Shown here: piece by piece, positions 30,998 through 39,525 of the stretch
Layout of the letters: each line of letters begins with the position of its first letter
How positions within the stretch are numbered: position 1 is the stretch's first letter
Program-made: the position numbers and the translations under genes
NCBI GenBank assembly: GCA_002314595.1
Contig: DCGP01000012.1
Coordinates: 231 to 45,157 of the forward strand
Length of the DNA: 44,927 nt
Direction: 5' to 3'
From: Clostridiales bacterium UBA1775
GTDB lineage: Bacteria; Bacillota; Clostridia; Monoglobales; Firm-18
The notes under the pieces: model-generated
Databases searched by the model: none
The model's input: only the letters and a program-made list of their open reading frames with translations
What the model was told of the DNA's origin: nothing

Positions 30998-32281
30998 ATG
31001 GAAAACAAAACATTAACAGAGCTTAAAGAAATTGCTAAGGGTTTAGGTATAAAAAATATTGCAAAATATAAAAAGGACCAGCTTATTGAAGCGATAAATA
31101 ATGCACAAGGTGATGCAGACGAAGCCAACGACCAACCAATTATGGACGGAAACAAGGTAAGAACAGAAACCGTAGAGGTTAAAGGCATTTTACAGCTTTG
31201 TGAGGAGGGCTATGGTTTTTTAAGAGGGGAAAACTACCTTACCACACCTGACGATGTGTATGTTAGTCAAACTCAAATCCGTAGGTTTAGGTTAAAAACA
31301 GGGGATGTGTTAGTTGGCATAGCAAGAATGCCAAGGGAGGGTGAACGTTACAGAGCGTTACTTTATGTAAACACTGTAAACGGAGATAAGCCTGATGTGG
31401 CAATACGACGCACACCTTTTGAATATTTAGTGCCTATTTACCCTACCGAAAGAATTAAAATGGAACACAAAAGCACAGACTATGCAATGCGTCTTGTGGA
31501 TATGATTGCCCCAATAGGTAAGGGACAAAGGGGTATGATTGTTTCGCCACCAAAGGCAGGTAAAACAACAATATTAAAGCAAATCGCTAAAAGTATTGAA
31601 AAAAATCACCCTGACGTTAAGCTGATTGTATTGCTGATTGATGAGCGACCGGAAGAAGTTACGGATATGAAGCGTAGCATAAATGGTGAGGTTATCTATT
31701 CCACATTTGACGAAGAACCATTGCATCATATTAAGGTTGCAGAAATGGTGCTTGAAAGGGCAATGAGGCTTGTAGAACATAAGAAGGACGTAGTGATTTT
31801 ACTTGATAGTATTACTCGCCTTGCCAGAGCCTACAACCTTGCAAGTACATCAACAGGCAGAACATTATCAGGGGGTCTTGATCCAACTGCACTTCACAAG
31901 CCTAAAAAGTTCTTTGGTGCAGCAAGAAATATAGAAAATGGTGGTAGTCTTACAATTTTAGCAACTGCATTGATTGAAACCGGAAGCAGAATGGACGATG
32001 TTATATTTGAAGAATTTAAGGGCACAGGTAATATGGAGGTTCATCTTGACCGTAAAATGCAAGAAAGACGTATATTCCCTGCCATTGATGTATACAAGTC
32101 AGGCACAAGAAAGGAAGAACTTTTACTTACACAAGCAGAGCTTGAATGTGTATGGTCTATTCGCAGAGCATTTTACAATCAAAATACGGGCGATGTTACG
32201 GAAATGCTTATGAACAAGCTTACAGCAACCAAAACAAATGAGGAATTTGCAAATGTTATTGCAAAAACATTTGGCAAATAA
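30998..32281 (+). CDS. rho: Transcription termination factor Rho
   Basis: 427 residues. It has the Rho N-terminal helical domain (LTELKEIAKGLGIKNIAKYKKDQLIEAI), the RNA-binding cold-shock-like domain (GFLRGENYLTTPDDVYVSQTQIRRF), then the RecA-type ATPase with Walker A PPKAGKTTI, LLIDERPEEVTDM, and the DSITRLARAYN motif and the arginine-finger stretch. Rho is a hexameric RNA helicase that ends transcription. The length is usual for the family. There is no insertion domain in the N-terminal part. Confidence 0.97.
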   Translation: MENKTLTELKEIAKGLGIKNIAKYKKDQLIEAINNAQGDADEANDQPIMDGNKVRTETVEVKGILQLCEEGYGFLRGENYLTTPDDVYVSQTQIRRFRLKTGDVLVGIARMPREGERYRALLYVNTVNGDKPDVAIRRTPFEYLVPIYPTERIKMEHKSTDYAMRLVDMIAPIGKGQRGMIVSPPKAGKTTILKQIAKSIEKNHPDVKLIVLLIDERPEEVTDMKRSINGEVIYSTFDEEPLHHIKVAEMVLERAMRLVEHKKDVVILLDSITRLARAYNLASTSTGRTLSGGLDPTALHKPKKFFGAARNIENGGSLTILATALIETGSRMDDVIFEEFKGTGNMEVHLDRKMQERRIFPAIDVYKSGTRKEELLLTQAELECVWSIRRAFYNQNTGDVTEMLMNKLTATKTNEEFANVIAKTFGK

Positions 32282-32295
32282 ATTAGGAGAGCATT

Positions 32296-33051
32296 ATGAA
32301 AAAGCTAATTGCAAGTATTTTAATAGTTTTAAATATAATAGGCTTTACGGCGTATGGTGCAAATGGAGTACCTATCCTTTTATATCACAATGTAGAGGAA
32401 GAATATGATATTTCTAAATCCATTGTTACAATTACGCCTAAAAAGTTAGAGGAGCATATTACCTACCTTATGAAAAAGGGATACAACCCAATAACATTTG
32501 ACCAATATTTTGAGGCTACAAAAGGCAAATACGAATTGCCTGAAAATCCGTTTATCATCACGTTTGACGATGGATATTTAAGCAATTATACACTTGCATA
32601 TCCTGTTTTGCAAAAGTTAAATGTTCCTGCAACTATTTTTGTTGTTACATCAACAGTTGGCAAAACACCTTCGGACCTACCACACTTTGATTGGGAGCAA
32701 GCAAGGGAAATGGCAGAAAGTGGTCTTGTAAGTATTCAATCCCACACAAACGACCATGTAGAGCTTGACAGCTTGTTCACCTATGAGGTTTTAAGGCAAC
32801 TACGCTATTCAAAATATTTAATTGAGAAAAATTTAGGTACAAAATGTAATGTTATTTCCTATCCTTACGGATATCATAATTCAAGCACAATAAATATGTC
32901 TCATTTAGCGGGGTATGATATGGCAGTGCAAGTAGGCAATGCAGGTATGAATACATTGGAAGATGTAAACAAGGCACTTGTAAGAATAACTGTTTATGGG
33001 TCTTGGAGCCCGGCAGATGTGCTTTACAACATGGAAGCTTATGCACGATAA
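32296..33051 (+). CDS. Secreted polysaccharide deacetylase (NodB type)
   Basis: 251 residues with a short signal peptide (MKKLIASILIVLNIIGFTAYG). NodB signatures: PILLYHNVEEE, FIITFDDGYLSNY (metal-binding Asp pair), IQSHTNDH (metal His residues, in the SHTxxH pattern) and CNVISYPYG. Such enzymes remove acetyl groups from cell-wall or environmental N-acetyl sugars; the target here is not known. It lies 14 bases after rho, probably in the same transcript. Confidence 0.9.
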   Translation: MKKLIASILIVLNIIGFTAYGANGVPILLYHNVEEEYDISKSIVTITPKKLEEHITYLMKKGYNPITFDQYFEATKGKYELPENPFIITFDDGYLSNYTLAYPVLQKLNVPATIFVVTSTVGKTPSDLPHFDWEQAREMAESGLVSIQSHTNDHVELDSLFTYEVLRQLRYSKYLIEKNLGTKCNVISYPYGYHNSSTINMSHLAGYDMAVQVGNAGMNTLEDVNKALVRITVYGSWSPADVLYNMEAYAR

Positions 33052-33132
33052 ATAGTAAATTTTGTTACTTTAAAAACGTATAATATTATGATAGAATATA
33101 TATAGACCACAAATGCACAGGGAGGTGCAAAA

Positions 33133-33732
33133 ATGAAAATAGAGAAAATATCTTCAAATAAGATTAAGCTTACCTTTACCGACGAGGATTTAAAGGAATT
33201 TGATGTAGATTTTGAAAATTTAAGATACAATTCAGAGGACGCACAGGAAATTTTTTGGCAGTTAATAGAGCAGGCAGATATTGAAAACGAATTTTTTGAT
33301 GACGGAGGACAAATAATAGTTGAGGCTGTTGCAACAAAAAATGACGGATTAACAATGACTGTTACAAGGGTTGAGGACTCACCAAAAACTCCGAAAATTC
33401 GCAGAAAAAAGGAAAGGCATAAGGCAGAAAACAATGGGCTGATTATTTATAGCTTTGACGATTTTGAAAAATTGGTAAGTGGTTGCAAAGCCATAGAAAT
33501 GATGTTTGCAGGAACAAGCAAACTGTTTAAATATGACGGGAAATACTGTATTTTGCTAAACTGCTTGCAGGAGGAAACAGCAAATGTTACAGAGGTTGGG
33601 CTTACAGACGCTGTGCTTAGTGAATTTGGCAGTAAAATATATGAGGGAAAAATATTTGTTGGTAAATTAGAGGAATATGGGCAAACTATTTTAAAAGAAA
33701 ATGTGGTTTATACCATAGCGCATAATTTCTAA
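33133..33732 (+). CDS. mecA: Adaptor protein MecA
   Basis: 199 residues with GGGAGG before the ATG. The N-domain starts MKIEKISSNKIKLTFTDEDLKEF, followed by a charged, variable linker (KTPKIRRKKERHK) and the C-domain that binds ClpC (LIIYSFDDFEKLVSGCKAIEMMF ... GQTILKENVVYTIAH). MecA delivers substrates to the ClpCP protease; in B. subtilis it controls ComK. The length fits. The 81-base upstream gap holds a TATAAT-like site without a convincing -35. Confidence 0.9.
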   Translation: MKIEKISSNKIKLTFTDEDLKEFDVDFENLRYNSEDAQEIFWQLIEQADIENEFFDDGGQIIVEAVATKNDGLTMTVTRVEDSPKTPKIRRKKERHKAENNGLIIYSFDDFEKLVSGCKAIEMMFAGTSKLFKYDGKYCILLNCLQEETANVTEVGLTDAVLSEFGSKIYEGKIFVGKLEEYGQTILKENVVYTIAHNF

Positions 33733-33745
33733 TTGAAAAAAACTC

Positions 33746-33774
33746 TTGAAAAATACAGTGTTGTTGTGTATAAT
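33746..33774 (+). promoter_or_regulatory. Sigma-A promoter of the darA-holB-ricT operon
   Basis: TTGAAA (33746-33751), 17 bases, TATAAT (33769-33774), 40 bases before the darA start. Confidence 0.8.
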
Positions 33775-33813
33775 ATAAATATAAAATAAAACAAATGGAA
33801 AGGATTGGTATTT

Positions 33814-34134
33814 ATGAAGTTAATTATTGCGATAGTTCACGACGAAGACAGTGGAAAGTTGACAGACAAATTAAGCAAAAATTCCATTCCGGTAACGAAA
33901 CTTGCATCAACAGGCGGGTTCTTACGCGCCGGCAATGTAACACTTATGATAGGTACTGACGATGACAAGGTTGATGAAGTATTAGAAATTGTTAAATCAG
34001 TATGTAAGTCAAGAAAGGAAGTTGTTGCTCCTGCTACGGTTAGTATGGCAACTGCAATCAGCTGGCCAATTGAAGTAACTGTTGGTGGTGCTACAATATT
34101 TGTTCTTGATATAGATAGGTTTGAAAAAGTATGA
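33814..34134 (+). CDS. darA: Cyclic-di-AMP-binding PII-like protein DarA
   Basis: 106 residues from ATG 33814 (GGAAAGGA at 33798). MKLIIAIVHDEDSGKLTDKL, TKLASTGGFLRAGNVTLMIGTDDDKV and EVTVGGATIFVLDIDRFEKV are the DarA/PstA pattern (DUF970). This PII-like trimer binds c-di-AMP in Firmicutes; its effector partner is not settled. It overlaps holB by the ATGA sequence, matching the usual darA-holB-ricT order. Confidence 0.93.
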   Translation: MKLIIAIVHDEDSGKLTDKLSKNSIPVTKLASTGGFLRAGNVTLMIGTDDDKVDEVLEIVKSVCKSRKEVVAPATVSMATAISWPIEVTVGGATIFVLDIDRFEKV

Positions 34135-35030
34135 TTTTTGAAAACACCATAGGTCATTTGAATGTTAAAAAAACTCTTGAAAGAGCAATGGCAAATGACC
34201 AAGTGTCCCATGCCTATATTTTTACAGGTAAAGGTGGTGTAGGTAAGTTTACACTTGCCTATGATTTTGCCAAAATATTGACCGACGGCAGTGTTGCAGA
34301 TATTATTGTGCCTGATAACCAAAAATTCAGCCCAACGAAAAAGACTCCGGGGCTTTCTGTTGATTCGGTACGAGGATATTCGGCAGAAATGTATACAAAG
34401 CCTTATTCTGCAAAGAAAAAGGTGTTTATATTTGATGATGCAGACCTTATGGACGCATCTCCTCAAAACGCACTTTTAAAGGTGTTTGAAGAACCACCTG
34501 AATATTGTGTTATTATTCTTATTGCTCAAAATGACAGTGCTTTGTTGCCTACAATTTGTTCAAGGGCGTCAACAATTAGGTTTGAAAATTTAAGTGATAA
34601 TGAAGTTGAAGAGGTTTTAAAATCCAAGGGTGTGGAATATAGACCTGTTGCATTAAAGCTTGCATCGGGCAGTGTCGGTATGGCAATTAAGCTTTCCGAG
34701 GACGAAGAGCTTGAAGCCTTGTTTAATGACTTTGTAAAGCTTGTTAAACAGATGGGTAGTGGCAAAGCAGAGGCTATATATAGACTGATTGGTTACTTCA
34801 CACAGCATAGTGAAAATTCGGACGTGCTGTTTGATGTGCTGATTGTTATGATTAGGGACACAATGGTTAATAATAAAACCGAGTATGCAATAGACGGTAT
34901 CAATTATCGCAAGGCATCTCGGATAATAGAAATAATAGAAAGTACACGCAATAGCTTTACTGTAAATGCTCATTACGAAATGGCAGTTACGGAAATGCTG
35001 CTTGATGTATTAGGAGAAATAAATGGTTGA
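34131..35030 (+). CDS. holB: DNA polymerase III delta-prime-like subunit
   Basis: 299 residues. AAA+ clamp-loader fold: ENTIGHLNVKKTLERAMANDQVSHAYIFTG, Walker A position GKGGVGKFT (Phe follows the Lys instead of Ser/Thr), IFDDADLMDASPQNALLKVFEEPP, and the sensor ICSRASTIRF that keeps the Ser-Arg-x pattern. The Cys residues of the zinc module expected around residues 50-70 are missing (DGSVADIIVPDNQKF). Delta-prime is normally a non-ATPase 'stator' of the loader, so the Walker A change is tolerable; loss of the zinc module is less usual. It overlaps darA by four and ricT by eight bases. Confidence 0.88.
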   Translation: MIFENTIGHLNVKKTLERAMANDQVSHAYIFTGKGGVGKFTLAYDFAKILTDGSVADIIVPDNQKFSPTKKTPGLSVDSVRGYSAEMYTKPYSAKKKVFIFDDADLMDASPQNALLKVFEEPPEYCVIILIAQNDSALLPTICSRASTIRFENLSDNEVEEVLKSKGVEYRPVALKLASGSVGMAIKLSEDEELEALFNDFVKLVKQMGSGKAEAIYRLIGYFTQHSENSDVLFDVLIVMIRDTMVNNKTEYAIDGINYRKASRIIEIIESTRNSFTVNAHYEMAVTEMLLDVLGEING

Positions 35031-35889
35031 AGTTGTAGGAATAAGATTTAAAAATACAGGTAAAATATATTATTTTGCTCCAAATGGTATAGAGTTCAGC
35101 AAAGGTGAGTTTGCCATTGTTGAAACTGTACGAGGTGTGGAAATAGGTGAAATATCATTAGATAACAGAAATGTACCTGAGGAAATGGTTATGCCACCGT
35201 TAAAGCCTGTTTTACGCAAGGCAACGGAAAAGGACATAAAAAAACGTGAAGAAATTGACAAAAAGGAAAAACAAGCATTTAATATTTGCAATGAAAAAAT
35301 TGCTTATCATAAGCTTGATATGCGACTTGTAGATGTAGAATATACATTTGATGAAAGCAAGATTTTATTTTACTTTTCAGCAGATGGCAGAGTGGATTTT
35401 AGAGAGCTTGTTAAAACCTTGGCAGGTGTGTTTAAAACAAGGATAGAGCTTCGTCAAATAGGCGTACGTGATGAAGCAAAAATGCTTGGTGGCATTGGCG
35501 TATGTGGACGAGTTGTATGTTGCAATTCGTTTTTAGGGGACTTCCAACCTGTGTCAATTAAAATGGCAAAGGAACAAGGCTTGTCCTTAAATCCTGTTAA
35601 AATTTCCGGTACCTGTGGCAGACTAATGTGTTGCTTAAAGTACGAGCAATCTACATACGAAGAGCTTCTTAGGTTCGTTCCTCGTGTTGAAGCAGTTGTC
35701 AGGACAAATGACGGTCAAAAGGGTACTGTTATTGAAAGTAACGTTTTGGCAGGTCTTGTAAAGGTTAGGATTGATACGGATGAGGGCTCTGTTGTTTCAA
35801 TTTATGACGCAAAGGACTTAACTGTTATTAAACACGGCACAACCAAGATTTCTGACGAAGAATTAAAGGATTTAAAAAATCTTGAGTAA
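35023..35889 (+). CDS. ricT: RicT/YaaT, PSP1-domain Fe-S protein
   Basis: 288 residues. The PSP1 domain includes CGRVVCCNSFLGDFQP and GTCGRLMCCLKYEQSTYEELL, whose Cys clusters bind Fe-S in the Ric complex. RicT is needed for RNase Y-dependent mRNA processing and, in B. subtilis, for sporulation and competence. The N-terminal VVGIRFKNTGKIYYFAP and the C-terminal GTVIESNVLAGLVKVRID fit the family. It overlaps holB by eight bases. Confidence 0.93.
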   Translation: MVEVVGIRFKNTGKIYYFAPNGIEFSKGEFAIVETVRGVEIGEISLDNRNVPEEMVMPPLKPVLRKATEKDIKKREEIDKKEKQAFNICNEKIAYHKLDMRLVDVEYTFDESKILFYFSADGRVDFRELVKTLAGVFKTRIELRQIGVRDEAKMLGGIGVCGRVVCCNSFLGDFQPVSIKMAKEQGLSLNPVKISGTCGRLMCCLKYEQSTYEELLRFVPRVEAVVRTNDGQKGTVIESNVLAGLVKVRIDTDEGSVVSIYDAKDLTVIKHGTTKISDEELKDLKNLE

Positions 35890-35951
35890 TTTATTGTTTT
35901 CGGTAACGAAAAATAATACATAAATTAAATACTTAATGGGAGGTGTAACAA

Positions 35952-36125
35952 ATGGCTTATAAAATTACTGATGATTGCATTTCATGTGGTGCTTGTGCTG
36001 CTGAATGTCCTGTAGGATGTATTTCTGAAGGAGATGGCAAGTATGTTATCAACGCTGATGAATGTTTAGATTGTGGTTCATGTGCAGGTGCATGCCCTGT
36101 ATCAGCACCGGTTGCTGACGAATAA
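35952..36125 (+). CDS. 2[4Fe-4S] ferredoxin
   Basis: 57 residues, with GGGAGGTG 8 bases before the ATG. Two CxxCxxCxxxCP clusters: Cys9, 12, 15, 19 and Cys38, 41, 44, 48, each followed by Pro. It is the classical clostridial low-potential electron carrier in the cytoplasm. It is 62 bases after ricT with a strong terminator behind it, and may have its own promoter in that gap or share the upstream transcript. Confidence 0.97.
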   Translation: MAYKITDDCISCGACAAECPVGCISEGDGKYVINADECLDCGSCAGACPVSAPVADE

Positions 36126-36139
36126 TATTCGGTTAAATA

Positions 36140-36177
36140 AAAACTGCTGTAATCGATTAGGATTACAGCAGTTTTTT
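36140..36177 (+). terminator. Intrinsic terminator of the ferredoxin gene
   Basis: AAAACTGCTGTAATC (36140-36154) pairs perfectly with GATTACAGCAGTTTT (36161-36175), then further T residues. Confidence 0.9.
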
Positions 36178-36184
36178 ATGTGTT

Positions 36185-36334
36185 TTAATTTAATATGCTA
36201 TGCTTTACATTTCCTAAGTCAACACCTGCTTTTGTTGGGCTTCCGTAATTTAATTTAGAAAGTCCACTTGTCTTTATAATGTCTGCAGTGTTAATCTTAA
36301 CATTTTTAACTGTTGGTTTAATATACTTTTTCAT
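36185..36334 (-). CDS. 49-residue peptide gene downstream of the LRR protein
   Basis: The frame runs ATG 36334 to TAA 36185 and has AGGGGGG 8 bases upstream. The peptide begins MKKYIKPTVKNVKINTADII and continues KTSGLSKLNYGSPTKAG, ending GNVKHSILN. The start pattern (MKKY-KP, then a short acidic element and an I-T-SG-like turn) recalls the very common small clostridial peptides of unknown role. It has no membrane segment. It lies 12 bases after the stop of the surface protein gene, so they are probably one transcript. Whether it is a precursor peptide, a chaperone-like partner or a regulator is not known. Confidence 0.6.
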   Translation of the reverse strand: MKKYIKPTVKNVKINTADIIKTSGLSKLNYGSPTKAGVDLGNVKHSILN

Positions 36335-36346
36335 TTTTTTGCCCCC

Positions 36347-37618
36347 CTACTCTAAAAATGATGGTTTTTCGGAAATATCACAAATTTCTTTTGTGCCATT
36401 GACTTTTGCAGTTATTATACAACCAAAATGTGTTTCACCGGATATAACTATATATGGCATTGCATATATTGGATTATTAAAATCACTACTATCAATTTCT
36501 GTAACAAATGAATAAATCCAACCCTCATTGTCTGCCAAATCAAAACCGTCTTCGGAAGAAAGCTGTGTTCTGTCGTCTCCTGTAACACCCGGCTTGTAGA
36601 TATACATACCAAATGATTCTATTTCACTTGCATCACAATCGGTATATTGAGTGAACTGAGATGTAAAGGCAATTATACCTTCTTTAAATGTACTGTCTAG
36701 TTCAGATGAAAAATATCCTGAATCATAGTATGGCATTGGAGCATTGTAATGAATAGATTCATCATTGGTTATATAATCGTTATAACTACCTATTGATATT
36801 TCACCCCATTGAGTTTCTGAACCACAGTAATATACATCAGTTATATTGTTACAAAATTCAAATGCTCCGTCATTAATATTGGTAATACCACTGCCAATAG
36901 TTACAGATTCTAAACCGGAACCCGAAAAGGCATAAGTACCAATAGTAATAACACTGTTGGGTATAATTATACTTTTTAGACTAGCGCAAGCAAGAAATGC
37001 GTTTTCGTCAATAGTAGTAACGCTGTTGCCAATGGTTACACTTTCTAAGCAATCGCAGTCTGAAAATGCGCCTTCGCCAATAGTAATAACGCTGTTGGGT
37101 ATAATTATACTTCTTAGGATTCCACAACCGTAAAATGCGTAACCACCAATATCAGTAACACTGTTGCCAATGGTTACACTTTCTAAAATTTCACAACCAT
37201 AAAATGCGCCTCCGCCAATAGTAGTAACACTGTTGCCAATGGTTACACTTTCTAAGTTTACACAATCTTCAAATGCGCCCTCGCCAATAGTAATAACGCT
37301 GTCCGGTATTTCTATACTTGTTAAATTTGAGCAATCATAAAATGCGGCTTCGCCAATATTAGTAAGACTGCTTGGGAGGGTTATACTTGTGCATTCGCAA
37401 CCTGCAAGCGAATAACTGTCAATTGAAGTAACAGGGTAGCCTTCTATTGTGTCCGGGATTACTAATTCCGTTGAACCATCTGGTACGAATCCTGTTATGG
37501 TAACTTGATTGTTTGAAAGTGAATAGGTTAAATTACCATAAGTACTTGCCATTACTACACAAGGTAATGCTGACATAACCAATAAAATTGTTAGTGTAAG
37601 CGCCAAAAACTTTTTCAT
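36347..37618 (-). CDS. Secreted BspA-like leucine-rich-repeat protein
   Basis: 423 residues with AGGAGG before the ATG and a signal peptide (MKKFLALTLTILLVMSALPCVVMA). Residues about 50-290 are LRR_5/BspA-type repeats of about 23 residues (IGEGAFEDCVNLESVTIGNSVTT and close variants). The C-terminal ~130 residues hold a separate domain (SSELDSTFKEGIIAFTSQF through ETHFGCIITAKVNGTKEICD). Such proteins are exposed on gut bacteria and often bind host matrix. At the DNA level the repeat units are almost identical, so slippage or recombination could change copy number. There is no clear cell-wall anchor, so it is probably released or held by another domain. It is followed by the 49-residue peptide gene. 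Confidence 0.85.
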   Translation of the reverse strand: MKKFLALTLTILLVMSALPCVVMASTYGNLTYSLSNNQVTITGFVPDGSTELVIPDTIEGYPVTSIDSYSLAGCECTSITLPSSLTNIGEAAFYDCSNLTSIEIPDSVITIGEGAFEDCVNLESVTIGNSVTTIGGGAFYGCEILESVTIGNSVTDIGGYAFYGCGILRSIIIPNSVITIGEGAFSDCDCLESVTIGNSVTTIDENAFLACASLKSIIIPNSVITIGTYAFSGSGLESVTIGSGITNINDGAFEFCNNITDVYYCGSETQWGEISIGSYNDYITNDESIHYNAPMPYYDSGYFSSELDSTFKEGIIAFTSQFTQYTDCDASEIESFGMYIYKPGVTGDDRTQLSSEDGFDLADNEGWIYSFVTEIDSSDFNNPIYAMPYIVISGETHFGCIITAKVNGTKEICDISEKPSFLE

Positions 37619-37741
37619 AAATACTCCTCCTAAATTAAAATGTATTTATTGTATTATAGGCATTATTTGTTTGCTAATCAAGATGTAATTTGCATAAAAT
37701 TTTGATATGAATTTTGTTGATAATGTATAGTAATCCTTTGT

Positions 37742-37784
37742 AAAAAAGGAACTACCTCAGTTTCGTATGGGGCAGTTCCTTTTT
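37742..37784. terminator. Bidirectional intrinsic terminator
   Basis: AAAAAGGAACT (37743-37753) pairs with AGTTCCTTTTT (37774-37784), with internal CC/GG pairing. It faces the putP stop (37807) on the minus strand; the A-rich 5' side becomes the U-run there. Confidence 0.75.
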
Positions 37785-37806
37785 CATTAAATTTTTAGGT
37801 TTTGTA

Positions 37807-39339
37807 TTAGTTGTTAATTGATTCAAATGTGTCTGTAATTTCTTTTTCAGGAGCTTTTGTTAGCAAGCTTACAATTACGATTGCAATTAAAGCACAAATG
37901 AATGCAGGAAGAAGCTCGTAAACTGCAAGTACGCCACCAATTGGAGCGATTACAAACTTCCAAATAAATACCATTCCGGCACCTACAATCATACCTGCCA
38001 AAGCGCCCCATTTGTTTGTGCGCTTCCAGAACAAGCCAAGTAACATTACCGGGCCAAATGCAGCACCAAAGCCTGCCCAAGCAAATGATACAATTCTAAA
38101 TACTGAACTGTTAGGGTCTCTTGCTAGGAATATTGCAACAACTGAAATTACAATAACTGAAAGCCTTGCAATAAGCATAATCTTCTTTTCTGACAAGTTA
38201 ACCTTAAATGTGTTAACGATAACATCACGTGTAACGCTTGATGAAGCAGCAATAAGCTGAGAGTCGGCAGTTGACATTGTAGAAGCCAAAATACCTGAAA
38301 GGAAGATACCACCCAAGAATGCAGGTAGGTAACCCATTTTACTGATTAGCTTTGAAATATCAACGATAATAGCTTCTGAAGCAGATGAATCAGCATAAGG
38401 AGCAATAAAGCCTGCTTTAATCATACTGTAACCTGCAACACCGATTAGTAGTGCAACACCCATTGAGATTACAACCCAAACTGAAGCAATCCTTCTTGAA
38501 GTCTTTAATTTGTTTGCATCGTCAATAGCCATAAATCTTAATAAAATGTGAGGCATACCAAAGTATCCCAAGCCCCAAGCCAATGTTGTAACTATTGAAA
38601 ATACTCCAAAGGAGCCTGTTTCGCCTATTGCTACATTAAAGCCCTTTGTAAGGTCTAAATAGCCTGTTAGTTCCTTTGCGTTTGAAAAAATGTTGCCAAA
38701 CCCACCAACAAAGCCTTCGCTAATACCCAAAACGGTTATTAAAGCAATTGTCATAACTATACTTTGGACAAGGTCGGTTGTAGACGCAGCCAAAAATCCA
38801 CCTAATGTGCAATATACAACTATAACAACGGCACTGATAATCATAGCAGTCATATAGTCCATACCGAACATTGTGCCAAATAACTTACCACAAGCAGAAA
38901 AACCTGATGCAGTATAAGGAACAAAGAATACTACAATAAATAACGCAGAAATAAGTGATAAAATGTTTTTCTTGTCGCCAAATCTCTTTGAGAAAAATTC
39001 AGGCAATGTAACTGCGTCAATTTTTTCCGAGTATTTTCTTAACCTCTTTGCAACAAACAGCCAGTTTAAATATGTACCGATTGCAAGACCGATAGCAGTC
39101 CATGCTGCCTCTGCCAAGCCTGTCATAAGTGCAAGCCCCGGAATACCCATTAGCAAGTAAGCGCTCATATCAGATGCTTCTGCACTCATTGCAGTAACAA
39201 GTGGACCAAGCTTTCTGCCTCCTAAATAAAAATCATCGGTTGTCTTATTTTGCTTTGAATATTTTGCACCGATGTAAATCATCATTGCCATATAAATTAC
39301 AATGGCAAGAACAACTGAAATGTTTCCTGATAATAACAT
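37807..39339 (-). CDS. putP: Sodium/solute symporter, PutP (proline) type
   Basis: 510 residues from ATG 39339, with AAAGGGG upstream; the longest frame starts further up at 39402 and overlaps the promoter. Typical SSS family with about 13 helices: DDFYLGGRKLGPLVTAMSAEASDMSAYLLMGIPG, FFSKRFGDKKNILSLISALF, and the late GGIFLSGILASTMSTADSQLIAASSSVTRDV are PutP signatures. It imports proline (or a related substrate) with Na+. Its promoter carries an inverted repeat and the neighbouring gene is a TetR regulator, which probably controls it. Confidence 0.92.
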   Translation of the reverse strand: MLLSGNISVVLAIVIYMAMMIYIGAKYSKQNKTTDDFYLGGRKLGPLVTAMSAEASDMSAYLLMGIPGLALMTGLAEAAWTAIGLAIGTYLNWLFVAKRLRKYSEKIDAVTLPEFFSKRFGDKKNILSLISALFIVVFFVPYTASGFSACGKLFGTMFGMDYMTAMIISAVVIVVYCTLGGFLAASTTDLVQSIVMTIALITVLGISEGFVGGFGNIFSNAKELTGYLDLTKGFNVAIGETGSFGVFSIVTTLAWGLGYFGMPHILLRFMAIDDANKLKTSRRIASVWVVISMGVALLIGVAGYSMIKAGFIAPYADSSASEAIIVDISKLISKMGYLPAFLGGIFLSGILASTMSTADSQLIAASSSVTRDVIVNTFKVNLSEKKIMLIARLSVIVISVVAIFLARDPNSSVFRIVSFAWAGFGAAFGPVMLLGLFWKRTNKWGALAGMIVGAGMVFIWKFVIAPIGGVLAVYELLPAFICALIAIVIVSLLTKAPEKEITDTFESINN

Positions 39340-39373
39340 TATTTTTTCCCCTTTCAAAAAAGTGATTGAACAC

Positions 39374-39402
39374 ATTATAACAGAAAAATAAATAGAATGC
39401 AA
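39374..39402 (-). promoter_or_regulatory. Promoter of the putP gene
   Basis: On the minus strand: TTGCAT (39402-39397), 17 bases, TATAAT (39379-39374). Confidence 0.75.
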
Positions 39403-39411
39403 TACAGAATA

Positions 39412-39435
39412 TAGTATAGAATTTAGTCTATACTA
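39412..39435. promoter_or_regulatory. Candidate TetR operator next to the putP promoter
   Basis: TAGTATAGA (39412-39420) and TCTATACTA (39427-39435) form a perfect 9-bp inverted repeat with a 6-base centre, ending 9 bases upstream of the putP -35. A related TATACTATAAACTATA sequence lies at 39485-39500. A TetR gene is the nearest regulator. The pairing is seen; the binding protein is inferred. Confidence 0.6.
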
Positions 39436-39442
39436 AAATATA

Positions 39443-39487
39443 TAAAAATAGCAATAAATATTATTAAATCAATATATTTATTGCTAT
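39443..39487 (-). terminator. Intrinsic terminator of the tetR gene
   Basis: ATAGCAATAAATAT (39448-39461) and ATATTTATTGCTAT (39474-39487) pair perfectly. On the minus strand five U residues follow (39447-39443). Confidence 0.75.
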
Positions 39488-39525
39488 ACTATAAACTATA
39501 CTTTTTTTATATCAAAAAATAAACT

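Noticed and set aside
33062..33097. Promoter directly upstream of mecA
   Set aside because: TATAAT and TAGAAT are present but neither has a -35 at workable spacing.
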